DNA of 64,000 nt, taken from Nematostella vectensis (lineage: Eukaryota > Cnidaria > Anthozoa > Actiniaria > Edwardsiidae). The stretch covers positions 12,786,084 to 12,850,083 of the forward strand of contig NC_064044.1 of NCBI RefSeq assembly GCF_932526225.1, read 5' to 3'. Below the pieces are notes generated by a model. It searched no databases. It saw only the letters and a list, made by a program, of their open reading frames with translations, and was not told the origin of the DNA. Positions 10,968 through 23,800 of this stretch are shown here, piece after piece. A program made the translations under genes and the position numbers. Position 1 is the first letter of the stretch, and every line of letters starts with the position of its first letter.

Positions 10968-12068
10968 ATGAAGAATAGCAAGCTCTTATTCGGGTTCTGC
11001 GCTGCAGTTTTAATCACTTTCCTTGTTGGCTACATGCTTGACATTAATCGCAAACAGTCGGCCGGCAAACAAATAGTAGTAACGCAGTTCGTCTTTGAGA
11101 ATGATGCAAAATTGAGCACGGGTTCCACAGAAACACCCGAATCAATTTCGGCTCCGACCCCAAAGCTAGGAAAAGACGGGAAACCCAAAGTAGATCTGTT
11201 CATGGCGTTGATAACTGCTCCCGTCCGTCTAGATCGACGAATGGCGAACAGAGAAACATGGTTGACAACTTTGAAGAATTACCCAAATGTAGCGATGAGG
11301 TTTTTCACGGACGCTAAGGGATGGGATGAAAGTATTAAAGCTAATATTACCGAAGAACGCAAGAAATACGGCGATTTGGAGTTTATTCCCACGTCTAACG
11401 GTTATTGGTATGGGCACCGATATATGTGGATGTTGTTTTGGGCGTTTGAGCACTACGACTTCAACTTTTTTCTCAAGACCGATGACGACTATTTCGTGTG
11501 CTTGAATAACCTCGCCAACGACTTGCAATACAGGAAAAACGAGAAGTACCTCTACTGGGGCTGGCTAGGATGCGATCCTAGTATGGTGGCGATGGATTCT
11601 GGACTTTTAATTCTCGGGAAGGACCTAGCGAGTGAGTTTGTCAAGCGAAATGACACGCTACTTTGTCATCCCATGGCCGGGCAGATGATTGCAATGTTCA
11701 TAAATAAACTAGAAGCCGAAAAATACGATGTCACATACTTTGCGGATAACTCCCGCTTAGTCCACTACAGGAGTCATCTGAAAGACAGACTAAACAACAA
11801 ATTGTGCTCTAATTTAATAGGCATTCACCAGGCCTATCCCAAGCACATGAGAGAGTACTGGAGTTTCGCTAAGGACTCTTGGTACAATGAAACGTTTCCT
11901 AAAGTCGAGCGAAAACCGTACTCGGAATACTGTTCTAGGCCAAAGGGCTGGGACTGGAGAGTGCTTGGGTCATTTTGGAAACATGAGCCTAAACCATGTT
12001 GGGCGCCGGATACAGACTGGCCCGAACTTCACAAATACAAGATGCATAAAGGCAGAGAGGATGAGTGA
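10968..12068 (+). CDS. GT31-family beta-1,3-glycosyltransferase (type II membrane)
   Basis: A 366-aa intronless enzyme of the beta-1,3-galactosyl/N-acetylglucosaminyltransferase fold, expected to add a beta-1,3-linked hexose from a UDP-sugar in the Golgi. Layout: five cytoplasmic residues, one membrane anchor (about 6-24), a stem to about 75, then the lumenal catalytic domain. Supporting motifs are ITAPVRLDRR...RETWL (about 82-99) and KTDDDYF (170-176), the metal/UDP-sugar-binding DxD motif, followed by LYWGW. N-glycosylation sequons occur at about N126 and N228, and WYNETF near the C-terminus is another. The family's usual ED-x-x-x-G motif is not obvious; LCHPMAGQMIAMF lies where it is expected, so the exact donor and acceptor are uncertain. 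The ATG follows an in-frame non-coding leader with good context (gcaATGA). AATAAA occurs at 12,446-12,451. Confidence 0.88.
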   Translation: MKNSKLLFGFCAAVLITFLVGYMLDINRKQSAGKQIVVTQFVFENDAKLSTGSTETPESISAPTPKLGKDGKPKVDLFMALITAPVRLDRRMANRETWLTTLKNYPNVAMRFFTDAKGWDESIKANITEERKKYGDLEFIPTSNGYWYGHRYMWMLFWAFEHYDFNFFLKTDDDYFVCLNNLANDLQYRKNEKYLYWGWLGCDPSMVAMDSGLLILGKDLASEFVKRNDTLLCHPMAGQMIAMFINKLEAEKYDVTYFADNSRLVHYRSHLKDRLNNKLCSNLIGIHQAYPKHMREYWSFAKDSWYNETFPKVERKPYSEYCSRPKGWDWRVLGSFWKHEPKPCWAPDTDWPELHKYKMHKGREDE

Positions 12069-12717
12069 ACTCAAGACCGAATTACCATAGCAACAAGTTG
12101 AAGAAACCCTTAGAAAAGTACTCAGGGAGAGAAGGCGAGTTAGCACTCGAGGTAATACAAATGGAGGGTAAAATACTTAGCAAGAAACGCGGCAGACAAT
12201 TTTGGGCGTCTGGGTAAACACAGAAAGTCGATATGACAATACCTTGACACATACAGAATTCCTGAAAGGCTTTTCTGCAAATGCAAATATTCAAATACCA
12301 AAACGTTAACGATGAATTATCAATTATCCTCATAATACATGAAAAAAAAATTGATTTTAAAGTTCATTCATTTTTTCAATTATTTAAGTATCGTAACTCA
12401 AACGCCAAAAGAAAAACAGCGGTAAAATATCGTACCATTATGAAGAATAAAAGGATTTTCAGCAAATACAATTATGCAAATATGACCACTTGGAGTATGG
12501 ACAATTCTGTCAAAACCTTGTAAAACTTTTCTGACTCGAGCTCAAAATATCAAGTAGACAATAGTGTAAACGATTCTGGGAGCAACTCTTCAGAATACAC
12601 TGTCACAGTTGTTCTACAAAAGAGCTTCTACCTTAATAACTAAAGAAAAAGACAAACACAATGGAGAAAATAATGTGACTTGGTATTCCGATGTTTAACT
12701 AGATTTCGTTATAAGGG
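12069..12717. other. 3' flank of the GT31 gene
   Basis: Contains AATAAA at 12,446-12,451, a plausible polyadenylation signal about 380 bp after the stop. No other gene seen. Confidence 0.4.
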
Positions 12718-13146
12718 CGCTCACGATTGATATGGTAATGAGTTCGATACGCTCAATTAGAGTGTTTTCAATTATAGCCGAATTCGTTGTTGCCCGACCT
12801 CGAAGAATCCAAAATCCATGTCTTGTTTGGGAATAGCGCGTAGTCAGACGCAAGCTTTGGGGGCAGTTTGTCTGGTTTTAATTGTTTGGTTTGATTGACC
12901 ACGCGCTATTCCCAAACGAAGAAAGGAATTTTCGATTCTGGGAGGTCGCACAACAACGAATTTGGCCATAATCTGTGAAACACCAACTGTTAGTTGGTGT
13001 TTAACAGTGCGTGATACACAAAACAAAACAATAGATAACAAAATATTTTACTAGTATTACTATATGTAAACGTGTAGTGTGCCGCTGATTGATTGAAACC
13101 ACTCTAATTAAGCGTATCAAACTCGTTACCATATCAATCGTAAGCG
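12718..13146. mobile_element. 429-bp foldback MITE with ~50-bp inverted ends
   Basis: The left end contains cgattgatatggtaatgagt and attagagtg. The right end contains the complement: cactctaatt, actcgttaccatatcaatcg. A second nested pair of inverted repeats (tttgggaatagcgcg near 12,830 and cgcgctattcccaaa near 12,905) makes most of the element fold on itself. No coding capacity; target duplication not resolved. Confidence 0.8.
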
Positions 13147-13379
13147 TTTAACCTTTACCGTTTACTCAGCGACCTTTCGATAAACTAGTAAACAATAAAC
13201 ACAATTTTAAATAAAATTGAAATGGTCTGTTTTCGAAATTACTTTCTCCTACAAAAAAGAATACTTTCCATTTAGGATCACACAAAATCTGGATTACAAG
13301 TATACCCAGATAGTATCCTTTTAAGAAGGGATAATTTTCTGAAAGACCCCCAAAGGAGTTTTTTTTTGTTAATATTGAC

Positions 13380-13995
13380 GACGTGGCAGAGGGCAAACTG
13401 GGATACAGAAACTCGGGGACACAAAAATGTTTTTCTATCAGCATACAGGATTTAAGAGTCTTTTCTATCGGGATACGGGATTCAAGTGTCTTTTCTATCG
13501 GGATACGGGATTCAAGGGTCTTTTCAATCGGGATACGGGATTCAAGTGTCTTTTCTATCGGGATACGGGATTCAAGGGTCTTTTCTATCGGTATACGGAA
13601 TTCAAGTGTCTTTTCTATCGGCATACGGGATTTAAGAAGTGTCTTTTATCATGATACGGGAGTTAATAAGTTTGTTGTTGCTTATGTTAATAGCACTAAT
13701 GAATTTTCTTTATTAATATCGATGACGTGGCAGAGGGCCAAAACTGGGATACAGAAACTTTGGGGCACAAAAATGTTTTTCTATCGGCATACAGGATTTA
13801 AGTGTCTTTTCTATCGGGATACGGGATTCAAGTGTCTTTTCTATCGGGATACGGGATTCAAGGGTCTTTTCTATCGATATACGGGATTCAAGTTTCTTTC
13901 CTATCGGCATACGGGATTTAAGAAGTGTCTTTTATCGTGATACGGGAACTAATAAGTTTGTCGTTGCTTATGTTAATAGCACTCATGAATTTTCT
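13380..13995. repeat. two ~340-bp blocks, each a 30-bp minisatellite
   Basis: The unit contains ttttctatcgggatacggga and ttcaagtgtc (30 bp). About seven copies lie at 13,427-13,660 and five at 13,770-13,950. Both blocks share left (gacgtggcagagggc) and right (aataagtttgt) flanks, so a whole block was duplicated. Because 30 is divisible by 3, several frames stay open on both strands. I treat these as artefacts, not genes. Confidence 0.92.
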
Positions 13996-15036
13996 TTATT
14001 GGATAACGAATTGTCAATAAACGCTACTTATTGTTTGACTGTGTTACTAAATGCCCGGACAGGAATATTAATTCCTGTTCCAAGGGCGTTGGGAACAGAT
14101 ATTGTTTGGTAAATTGATTTAGAGATGACAAACAACGAAACTCCCCTCTGATTTGTTCGAATTTTGCCTTGTTTTGCGACGCGCTCTCCGTGTTTACGTA
14201 GATACCCGGTCAAGTTTCGTTGCGTAATCCGAGAAACTACCTCGCGGCGCGCGAACAGTCCCCGACGCGATATACGAAACGGGCCCGACCTAAGAAATTT
14301 TTCTTGAAGGTCCAGGTCAGGCTAATGATGCTTGGTGTAAAGTTATGGAAGTAAAATACACTTTATCCATACAACTTTTGGCGCAAATTAATGCCCCTTT
14401 CCCTAAAATAACAACAAAAGTAAAAGGTGTACTTCTTCGGTTAACGTTTTTTTTCACCGTTTGCAATTCTGAAAGTGCAACAAAAAGTTTTCGCGATACA
14501 TTGTGTCGTGGAAAGTTTTTGACCATGTAACATGTCGCGCAACACAGCTTTCCACGCATCATTTCAATCGGCAACATAAAAAAACAACGCTTAAAAAATG
14601 TGCAACACAGAATGACGAATATCTGGAAAGTTATTCCGTGTAACATTCGATTGGCAGCATGTCAGAATGGATACGACACAATGTATCGCGAAAAGTTTTT
14701 GTTGCAAGTTATCCCGTGTAACACCAACCTAAAGCACTGGCGATTTACACGAAATTCAGACACCTTTTCAGATTCTGATAAGTAATCGGGGAAAAAAGCC
14801 TGCTATGAGGAAATCTCAGCAATTTTCTATACATAAATCATACTTGTTTCTTGTTGTCCTTATTGTATTGTATTGTTGAACTATTCTATGTTTATCGTGA
14901 CGATACCCGGATTGCGTTACTGCAGTAGCCTGTCACGCTGCTCTTGGGCGCTGAGTACGCGTGTGTCACGTGATTGTGTATCCGTTACCAAGGTTACCTG
15001 GAACAGAGACCATCATATCAAATGAATGTATCATAT
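13996..15036. other. no gene recognised
   Basis: Contains short diverged internal repeats (gtgtcgtggaaagtttttg near 14,505; gcgaaaagtttttg near 14,690) but no coding frame I can support. Confidence 0.35.
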
Positions 15037-15578
15037 TAAACACGAGATTCCGCTATAAAACGGAAAGCTCCTCCCACCCCCGGGCTCGAATTTGCAAATT
15101 ATAATCAGAACACTGCAACGCTAGCAGTCACTAATTATAAGCCTTCTGTAAAATTGCTTATCTCTGAGCCTCAGTCGGCTGGAATAAAACTATTTTTGCA
15201 CAGGTAACAAGACAGTTGTGTTAAGAGATTGCTAAATTAGTTATTTGCTGTCCACTCACGTTTTCAGTGCAAAATTTAAAATTTTGTGCTATTCATAATC
15301 TAGCGCACCTGTATAAATTATTCTCGCTCTGTGATGATAATGCTCGTATTTTAGAGCGCACATAGCTTCGTATCGCATTATTTTACTATAAATAGAAACA
15401 TTTTAGGTGGACAACTCTAGGAATGATAATTACTTTGGTTTAGGATATGAAATTTGAATTTAGCGCTCAGAGCAATTGTCCTGACATGTTGACTCATTGA
15501 CGGCTGATTGATAACTGATTGTTCTTGAGCCCGGGGGTGGGAGGAGCTTTTCCTTTTATAGCGGAAGCTCGTGTTTTA
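15037..15578. mobile_element. ~540-bp foldback MITE (ctcccacccccgggctc family)
   Basis: Inverted ends of about 50 bp: the left carries aacacgag, cgctataaaa and gctcctcccacccccgggct; the right carries agcccgggggtgggaggagc, ttttatagcgg and ctcgtgttt. A partial copy of the right end is at about 32,888-33,015 in a VPS11 intron. No coding capacity. Confidence 0.8.
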
Positions 15579-17755
15579 GGCCAGATTCGCTCCCTCCCAC
15601 CCTCCCACCGTCGATTCCATGCGACGCCATTTTCTGCCATTTGTCATGACAACAGCAGCCCACGCTTTGACGAAGGCGATGTTTTGCGAAGTTTTATTGC
15701 ATTTATAACATAAGATAGTATGCTCGCCTGTTATACTTTTTAAACAAAAAAATATCATGACATTAAAGTATAAGGGTCAACTTATCTCATGTTAGCAAAT
15801 CAACTTCCTAAGAAGTTCTAAAGAAATCAGATTTTAGCGATATCTTGAAGAGAATGAATCACATGGGAAAGTTCTAACTCACTAAATTTCACATTTTTGG
15901 TACATCCAGTCATACGCAAAGTTAAAAGCCGAGACTCACAGCATAGCTAAAACTGTTATTTAACTAAATCTGAGTGATCTCTGAGCACATATTTCCACCT
16001 GGTTTTGAAATTATTAAACGATTACGAGCTTGCATGGCTTTACTGTCTCAAAGCCGCAAAGACTTTTGGGACACATGCTCATAGGCTCGTTTTATGAAAA
16101 TCATGTACCATATATGAATCTCCAAATAATAAACTGTCGGTGTGTGAAAAATTGCTCCAGATCCTAATGCGTTAAAAAATAGGAGGATAAATTCAAAATT
16201 GTGTCATTTACTCAGTCTCGACTAAATCTTTGTTCTAGCCGTAGAAGCGCGCGTAAATAGCAAAAGAATGAAATGGACGAGTGACCGTGCATTCCAGCAT
16301 GGCAACTATCTCAAAATAAACTTCTTTTTTTTCCAAAATTTTGTTTATTTGGACTTAATAAAGATTTGTTATTATGCGTGAGCATTACTTCTTATGATGA
16401 GGCACACTTTAGTAAATGAAAACGAATAAAACGCTCAAAATAATTTTACTCACGTCCTAGAGATTTTATGCTAATGACTAATGCTACACCGCAGACCTCT
16501 CTCTGTCCCTTCTCCATCACTCTTTTAGATCGACAGGTAGCAAACGTCGACAGTCCGTATGTACTCCCCATAGCTGTACAAGTTACGTTTCACACATCAA
16601 CTCACAATTTAGAAGTTAGTGAGGAAACTATGACAAAGACAAATAGGGTCTAGGGTGGTGTGGGGCTAAGCTGTCTATGCAAATTACATTCCAAGGATGC
16701 CATTTGACCAGCTGCTATGTCCCGATCATCGACGGAAAGCTAAAATTGACGTTCAAAAAATTATTTTCCCGCAGGTTTTTGTGCGGATTGCTTAAAAACT
16801 CGATTCGGGGATAGTTCCATCCCTCTCTCGATCCTGTGCCGGTGTCAGTGATTTCGTACTGCTTAAAATTCGCCCTGAGCCTTGTCTCATTAACATACTT
16901 AATATCGACTCAAAATCCGAGACAAACTTATATCGCTCTAAACTCGTAAAATTGAACTTCTTGGGAAGAAAACAAACATCACAAAGGATACATTTACATC
17001 CCAACTAAGTTTATTTCATGAATTAGCGCAAGAACATATAACTAATAGATGTTTATTTGCGTGAATTCGTATGTCCTTAGAAATCGTTCACTGGAGGGTA
17101 GAAAAGCAGCCAAAGATACCTCTTTAGCCTGTTTGAAGCTAGAAACATCACTTTTGGTACTCCGCATGAAGAAGGAAAGCGCCATGATAGTGTAGGCTGT
17201 TTCATTTGTGAAAGTTGTTTTACCAGCCTTTAAGCAATCGAATTTTAAATACAAGCCTTAAAAGACCAGAAAGGCGTAATGCGCCATTAAAATTGTTGTG
17301 CGTGTTGTGAACAATATGCCATAAATTTAAGTGAAGGAAAGAACCAAATACGTCCGATCTTCAAAATTTCTAAGAAATGATCATGTCATGTTAATGTGAA
17401 TGATTTACGAAGTTTGGCGATCAGCTTAGAAACTTCGTAAAACAGCCTTCTAATTCAAACCCCGAAATGCACTGTTCGGTCGCATTTCTCCTCAGAAGCT
17501 CTTTTCCACCATATCAATATTTTTAGTGCGTTTCCTGAAAAAAATGTGAAGGAATTCGGCTAGAAAAGTAACTAACGCTAAACTTTGAAATGTTTCAAAG
17601 TTGTGCTCAAGTACAGGTTTGGGTTTATTATCACTGAGCTAGGTAGAAAGCTTGATAAGTTATCTCATCCCTTTGGAACGATGACTTAAAACGGCGTCGC
17701 ATGTAATCGAGGACGCCGGACTGTAACTCGACCGGCAACGACGTATTTTTAAGGC
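15579..17755. other. no gene recognised beyond VPS11 3' end
   Basis: Several 60-70 codon frames on both strands lack motifs, splice context or similarity that I can recognise. Confidence 0.4.
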
Positions 17756-17761
17756 TTTATT
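17756..17761 (-). promoter_or_regulatory. VPS11: VPS11 polyadenylation signal AATAAA
   Basis: On the minus strand a canonical AATAAA lies 43 nt past the VPS11 stop (17,805-17,807), implying a very short 3' UTR. Confidence 0.55.
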
Positions 17762-17804
17762 CAACACCTACAAGACATTAGACATCTTTTGGAGAAAAAT
17801 CATC

Positions 17805-20800
17805 CTATAGCCCGTGTACTACCTTGTTAAAAACTCCTCGCCCGAAATAATCAGCAACCACCGAAAAGCCGTCAGTAGCTCGCTCAAGCTGTGGGGTAAA
17901 CGATTGGAGAGGTTATTGTAAGGGCTATGGGGGTAAAGTATTGGAGAGGTTATTGTAAGAGCTGTGGGGTAAATGATTGGAGAGGTTATTGGAAGAGCTG
18001 TAGGGTAAATGATTGGAGAGGTTATTGAAGGAGCTGTGGGTAAATAGTTGGAGAGATTATTGTAAGAGTTGTGGGTAAATGGTTTGAGAGGTTATTGGAA
18101 GAGCTGTGGGGTAAATGATTGGAGAGGATATTGTAAGAGCTGTGGGTAAATGATTCGAGAGGTTATTGGAAGAGCTGTGGTTTAAATGATTGGAGAGGTT
18201 ATTGGAAGAGCTGTGGGTAAATTATTGGAGAGGTTATTGGAAGAGCTGTGGGGTAAATGATTGGAGAGGTTATTGTAAGCGTTGTGGGGTAAATGATTGG
18301 AGAGGTTATAGGAAGAGCTGTGGGGTAAATGATTGGAGACGTTATTGGAAGAGCTGTGGGGTAAATGATTGGAGAGGTTATTGGAAGAGCTGTGGGGTAA
18401 ATGATTAGAGAGGTTATTGTAAGAGCTGTGGGGTTAATGATTGGAGAGGTTATTGGAAGAGCTGTGGGGTTAATGATTGGAGAGGTTATTGGAAGAGCTG
18501 TGGGGTAAATGATTGGAGAGGTTATTGGAAGAGCTGTGGGGTAAATGATTGGAGAGGTTTATTGTAAGAGCTGTATGGTAAATGGTTGGAGAGGTTATTG
18601 GAAGAGCTGTAGGGTAAATGATTGGAGAGGTAATTGGAAGAGCTGTAGGGTAAATGATTGGAGAGGTTATTGCAAGAGCTGTGGGGTAAATGATTGGAGA
18701 GGTTATTGTAAGAGCTGTGGGGTAAATGATTGAAGAGGTTATTGCAAAAGCTGTAGGGTAAATGATTGGAGAGGTTATTGGAAGAGCTGTGGGGTAAATG
18801 ATTGGAGGATTTATTGGGAGAGCTGTGGGGTAAATGATTGGAGAGGTTATTGGAAGAGCTGTAGGGTAAATGATTGGAGAGGTTATTGTAAGACGATTGG
18901 AGAGATTATTGTAAGAGCTGTGGGGTAAATGATTGGAGAGGTTATTGTAAGAGCTGTGGGGTAAATGATTGGAGAGGTTATTGCAAGAGCTGTGGGGTAA
19001 ATGATTGGAGAGGTTATTGTAAGAGCTGTGGGGTAAATGATTGAAGAGGTTATTGCAAAAGCTGTAGGGTAAATGATTGGAGAGGTTATTGGAAGAGCTG
19101 TGGGGTAAATGATTGGAGAATTTATTGGGAGAGCTGTGGGGTAAATGATTGGAGAGGTTATTGGAAGAGCTGTAGGGTAAATGATTGGAGAGGTTATTGT
19201 AAGACGATTGGAGAGATTATTGTAAGAGCTGTGGGGTAAATGATTGGAGAGGTTATTGTAAGAGCTGTAGGGTAAATGGTTGGAGAGGTTATTGGAAGAG
19301 CTGTGGGTAAATGATTGGAGAGGTAATTGGAAGAGCTGTAGGGTAAATGATTGGAGAGGTTATTGCAAGAGCTGTGGGGTAAATGATTGGAGAGGTTATT
19401 GCAAGAGCTGTGGGGTAAATGATTGGAGAGGTTATTGGAAGAGCTGTGGGTAAATGATTGGAGAGGTTATTGCAAGAGCTGTGGGGTAAATGATTGGAGA
19501 GGTTATTGGAAGAGCTGTGGGTAAATGATTGGAGAGGTTATTGGAAGAGCTGTGGGTAAATGATTGGAGAGGTTATTGGAAGAGCTGTGGGTAAATGATT
19601 GGAGAGGTTATTGAAAGAGCTGTGGGGTAAATGATAGGAGAGGTTTATTGTAAGAGCTGTATGGTAAATGATTGGAGAGGTTATTGGAAGAGCTGTAGGG
19701 TAAATGATTGGAGAGGTTATTGGAAGAGCTGTAGGGTAAATGATTGGAGAGGTTATTGCAAGAGCTGTGGGGTAAATGATTGGAGATGTTATTGCATGAG
19801 CTGTGGGGTAAATGATTGGAGAGGTTATTGTAAGAGCTGTGGGGTAAATGATTGGAGAGGTTATTGCAAGAGCTGTAGGGTAAATGATTGGAGAGGTTAT
19901 TGGAAGAGCTGTAGGGTAAATTATTGGAGAGGTTATTGTAAGACGATTGGAGAGATTATTGTAAGAGCTGTGGGGTAAATGATTGGAGAGGTTATTGCAA
20001 GAGCTGTGGGTAAATGATTGGAGAGGTTATTGCAAGAGCTGTGGGGTAAATGATTGGAGAGGTTATTGTAAGAGCTGTGGGTAAATGATTGGAGAGGTTA
20101 TTAGAAGAAAAGGAGAGGGCAAGATGCACAGCGGCAGCAGTATCAACAACAACAACAAGAAATACAAATGGGAAGAACAACAACAACAATCGTTAATATA
20201 TATGGGAGTTACAACAACAATAGTAAAACGTCTCCGGATGACAGCAACAACAACAATAGTAAAAACATACGAGTTTAACAACAACAACATATGGTTATAA
20301 GTACAACAACAACAATCATTATTATTAGTAAAAACATATGGAAATATCAACAAGAACAATAGTAAAAACATATGGGAATGAACAACAACAGTAGTAAAAC
20401 AGTTGGAAGTAACAACAACAACAACAACAACACTATTAAAATTACCTGGTGATGGAATTGTTCATGAAGGTCCTTCGCTTGCTCTTGAGAACGAATGATG
20501 TCAAGCACTTTTCTACGCAAAAAAAAGATGGACCGAAATTCTTAGACTCATATCACAAATACTCTAGGAAACTTTTTCTCCGACGTGGCCGACAATCGGG
20601 GAAAAATATTTAATGCCCGACAGTTCAATTTATTCAAATAAACCACTAAACCAGTAATAAAACAGTATTCTATATTTGTTTAGGTAGGGCAAGCAAATCT
20701 GCATTGAGATTTGTTATTGGTATTAAACGTTTTCTATTAACTATGTACACTATATATCGTAATTTTAGTGGCACTTTGGAATTTTCTACAATATACTGCT

Positions 20801-23800
20801 AAATGACGGCAGTTCTCAATTTGCTAAAATATCACGTTAAATTGTCAACTTGTGAGCTCAATTCGATTGGGCTGACATACTTGTTTTCCGGCGTGCATAT
20901 TGGACACTCGTTATCATTTTCCGCGTATCCTTCGAAGCACCTAAGAAAAGAAAATGATATTAAATTATATAGCTCGCAAAATAAGCTAGCCTTGAAAATA
21001 ACAAACTGCCCCTCAACTACCGCCCCCCCACCACCACCACCACAACGTATCGTCAATTTCGCCTTCTCCCAACATCACAGTCAAAAACTGTATTCTATAT
21101 CTGTTCTATAAATCTTGTTTTTTTTTCTGCTTTACAGAGGTAAAGCGGATACTCCCCCACTAATGACGGAAATATTGTTCAACCACTGTTTCCTTTCTCT
21201 GTTACTTGGACATACACAACAAAATGACCGAAATATTGATGATTGCTTAAACACTGTTTTCTGTACCTCTGTCAAAAGACACTTCACTCTCAAATGTGGG
21301 CTATTCAATCACTGTATTTGTTTACGTCTATTCCGCGGCCATTCACAACCTCCTGCCCTCATGTGCTGTACTTACGGCTGGTGGAAGGAGTGAAGGCAGA
21401 GGAAGTGAACGGCGGGCAGGTCGAGCGGCCTTGAGCAAAGGTTACATTTGGAGCCATTGAATACTTTAGCACTGGTATAGGAAAGAGGTACAAGGGGTTA
21501 CATTTGGAGAAATTAAGCACTTTATAGCACTAGGATAAAAAGGACGTTACATTTGGAGCCATTAAATACTTTAGCACTGGTATAGGAAAGAGGTGCAAGG
21601 GGTTACATTTGGAGAAATAAAGCACCAGGATAAGAAAAATTAATACTTACTAACCGAGAGTAAGGTCATGCCGAGAAATATCAAAATAAGGCTTTATAGC
21701 GTATCGACTGAGGCTTTGCGAGATCAAAAATGGCAAATCGAAAAGGTAAATTAGTGAAAAGATTTAACAACAAGTATAAATTTGACGATTTTTCGGGCTA
21801 TTTTCTTTCTATTTGCAACTTTTGGCTAAAGGTTTTATTATCGGTGAAATTGACCCAAACTATAACAAAGAAAGCTCAGATGTCAGTCTTCACGGTATGA
21901 ATGGACTGTTTAGTTCGAAAACTCCACGGTATGTAGAGAACAAACTTATGATTTGATGGAAAAATTTCACACAAATAACAATTAGTCCTTTAATCTTAAA
22001 GACACTTTTCTGGGTCTTTACACCCCTTGTTATTTATTCATTAGCACTTGTATAGGAACGAGGTACGGGGGGTTACTCTTGGAGAAATTAAACACTTTAT
22101 AGCACTAGGATAAGAAAGACTTTACTTTTGGAGACCTTGAAAACTTTAGCACTTTTATTTTTTGCGCCTGCAATGCTGGACTTTTATGAAACAAAATGTT
22201 GGTAGATACAGTGAAACAGATGGTTGTTTTGACGTTTCCTTGCAAATAAACCGTTGCATATTCAATAATAAACAATAACAAAGTAGAAGTTGATTGACAT
22301 TCTTTAATGACTTTTGGGTGAGGGACATTGGCGAATAACTTCTATAAATAGTCTTCATTGCACAAAGCCCACTAACAATTCAATAATTCACCTTGTTTTG
22401 AGCTCTGAGATCTGCTGCCTCATCTTCTCGGTCTCCTCGCTGTACTGACGAATAAGTCTTTCATCCTGAGGCGAACATGTCATATCAGGGTGCAAGGCCG
22501 ATCTAGGTTTTTGCTTTAGGATCGGTGCTACCCGATGAGAACGATAGATACCCCCCCCCCCTTTTTGTTGCCAATTCCCTGTGCATATTCATGCATTTTA
22601 CTTGGTGACCCAAAGGGGGAGGGGGGGGGCGTGTTGGCTTCAACTGTGGATCACCATTTTTTTTCTCGCAAATAGGTTGTTGTATGGTAATGTAAATAAT
22701 AACAAAGCACTGGCTTGGCGTTTAAAGGAGTGCCTAATTTATAGAGGTTCCCACCCATTAGAGGTTTATGAAATAGAGATTCGTGTTAGAACTAGGCAAC
22801 CTAACGGCATATGCACGCTTGTATCCCAAAAAATGCCGTTGTTAATATTCGATTATTGATTGGTGAACACACAAAATTACAACATAAGTTACACTTAAAG
22901 CTAAATTCCGCTGAACGTTTTTGGATATTGGAGTTTAAGGATGTGTAATATGGCTTATTAGACAAATCTAATGTGGGGAACCTTGCAAAAATTATGTCAA
23001 GCCAAAACTATTGTTTTTTTCTTCTTTTGATTGGTTCACATAAGAAAATCTCCAATAAGATATATTAGGGAGCACATTTTCCATGTAATTCCTCAGAATC
23101 TCACTATATTCTATATTTTGCGCCTGTATCTTCAGTACAAAAAAAATCCTGTGAGGAAAGCTTTTTGTCACATGTCAATGGGGCATGCCTAGTCCTTACA
23201 TGGATGATTACTTAATAAATTCGAGAATTATGTACCTTAGCAATCAGTTCATCCTCCAGCTGTAGCCGCCGTACGATGTAGTCCTACAGAAAGAAATTAA
23301 AGAATCTCCATTAGCCGCTATTTTGCCAACCTAGCAAAATACCATCTTCATCGGCGGATTCGGGGAAGCTAATGCGATATTTTTCATTGAAGTTGGTAAA
23401 TAACTTATAAAACTTTGTTTATAGAAACTTCGCCATATAACTTGTCTTAAAACATTGAATAGAAACAAAAATAAAAATATATGGCTAGCTTCGGCTCTTA
23501 AATTAAGCTGTAGCATGACAGTCAATGCGCTTTGCCTCTCATGGGTCCCGGGTATTCGTTTGTTTTCGTTTTGCTCCGAAGGTTCCCCCATCCCCCAGGT
23601 TTTTATTTCTAAGATATCCTCCCTTCACAAAAACCAACAATTTCTATCTAGGCTGTATATGCCTAGTGCACACTAGCGACATATCGACATAACGACATGG
23701 GCGCGCGCACTCTTATCTTCGACATAACGACATGGACATAACGACATAAGAGAAAAAACATATTTTTTCTTTTATGTCATTATGTCCATGTCGTTATGTC

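Noticed and set aside
11229-11528. Antisense frame inside the GT31 gene
   Set aside because: Shadow of the real coding strand.
13166-13940. 152- and 185-codon repeat frames (IPIEKTLESR, DTGFKCLFYR)
   Set aside because: Both strands are open through the same 30-bp array, with no start context, splice sites or conservation.
18190-19978. Cys/Trp-rich repeat frames (VNDWRGYWKSC)
   Set aside because: Artefact of the ~36-bp intronic array on the strand opposite VPS11; interrupted wherever units are 37 bp.
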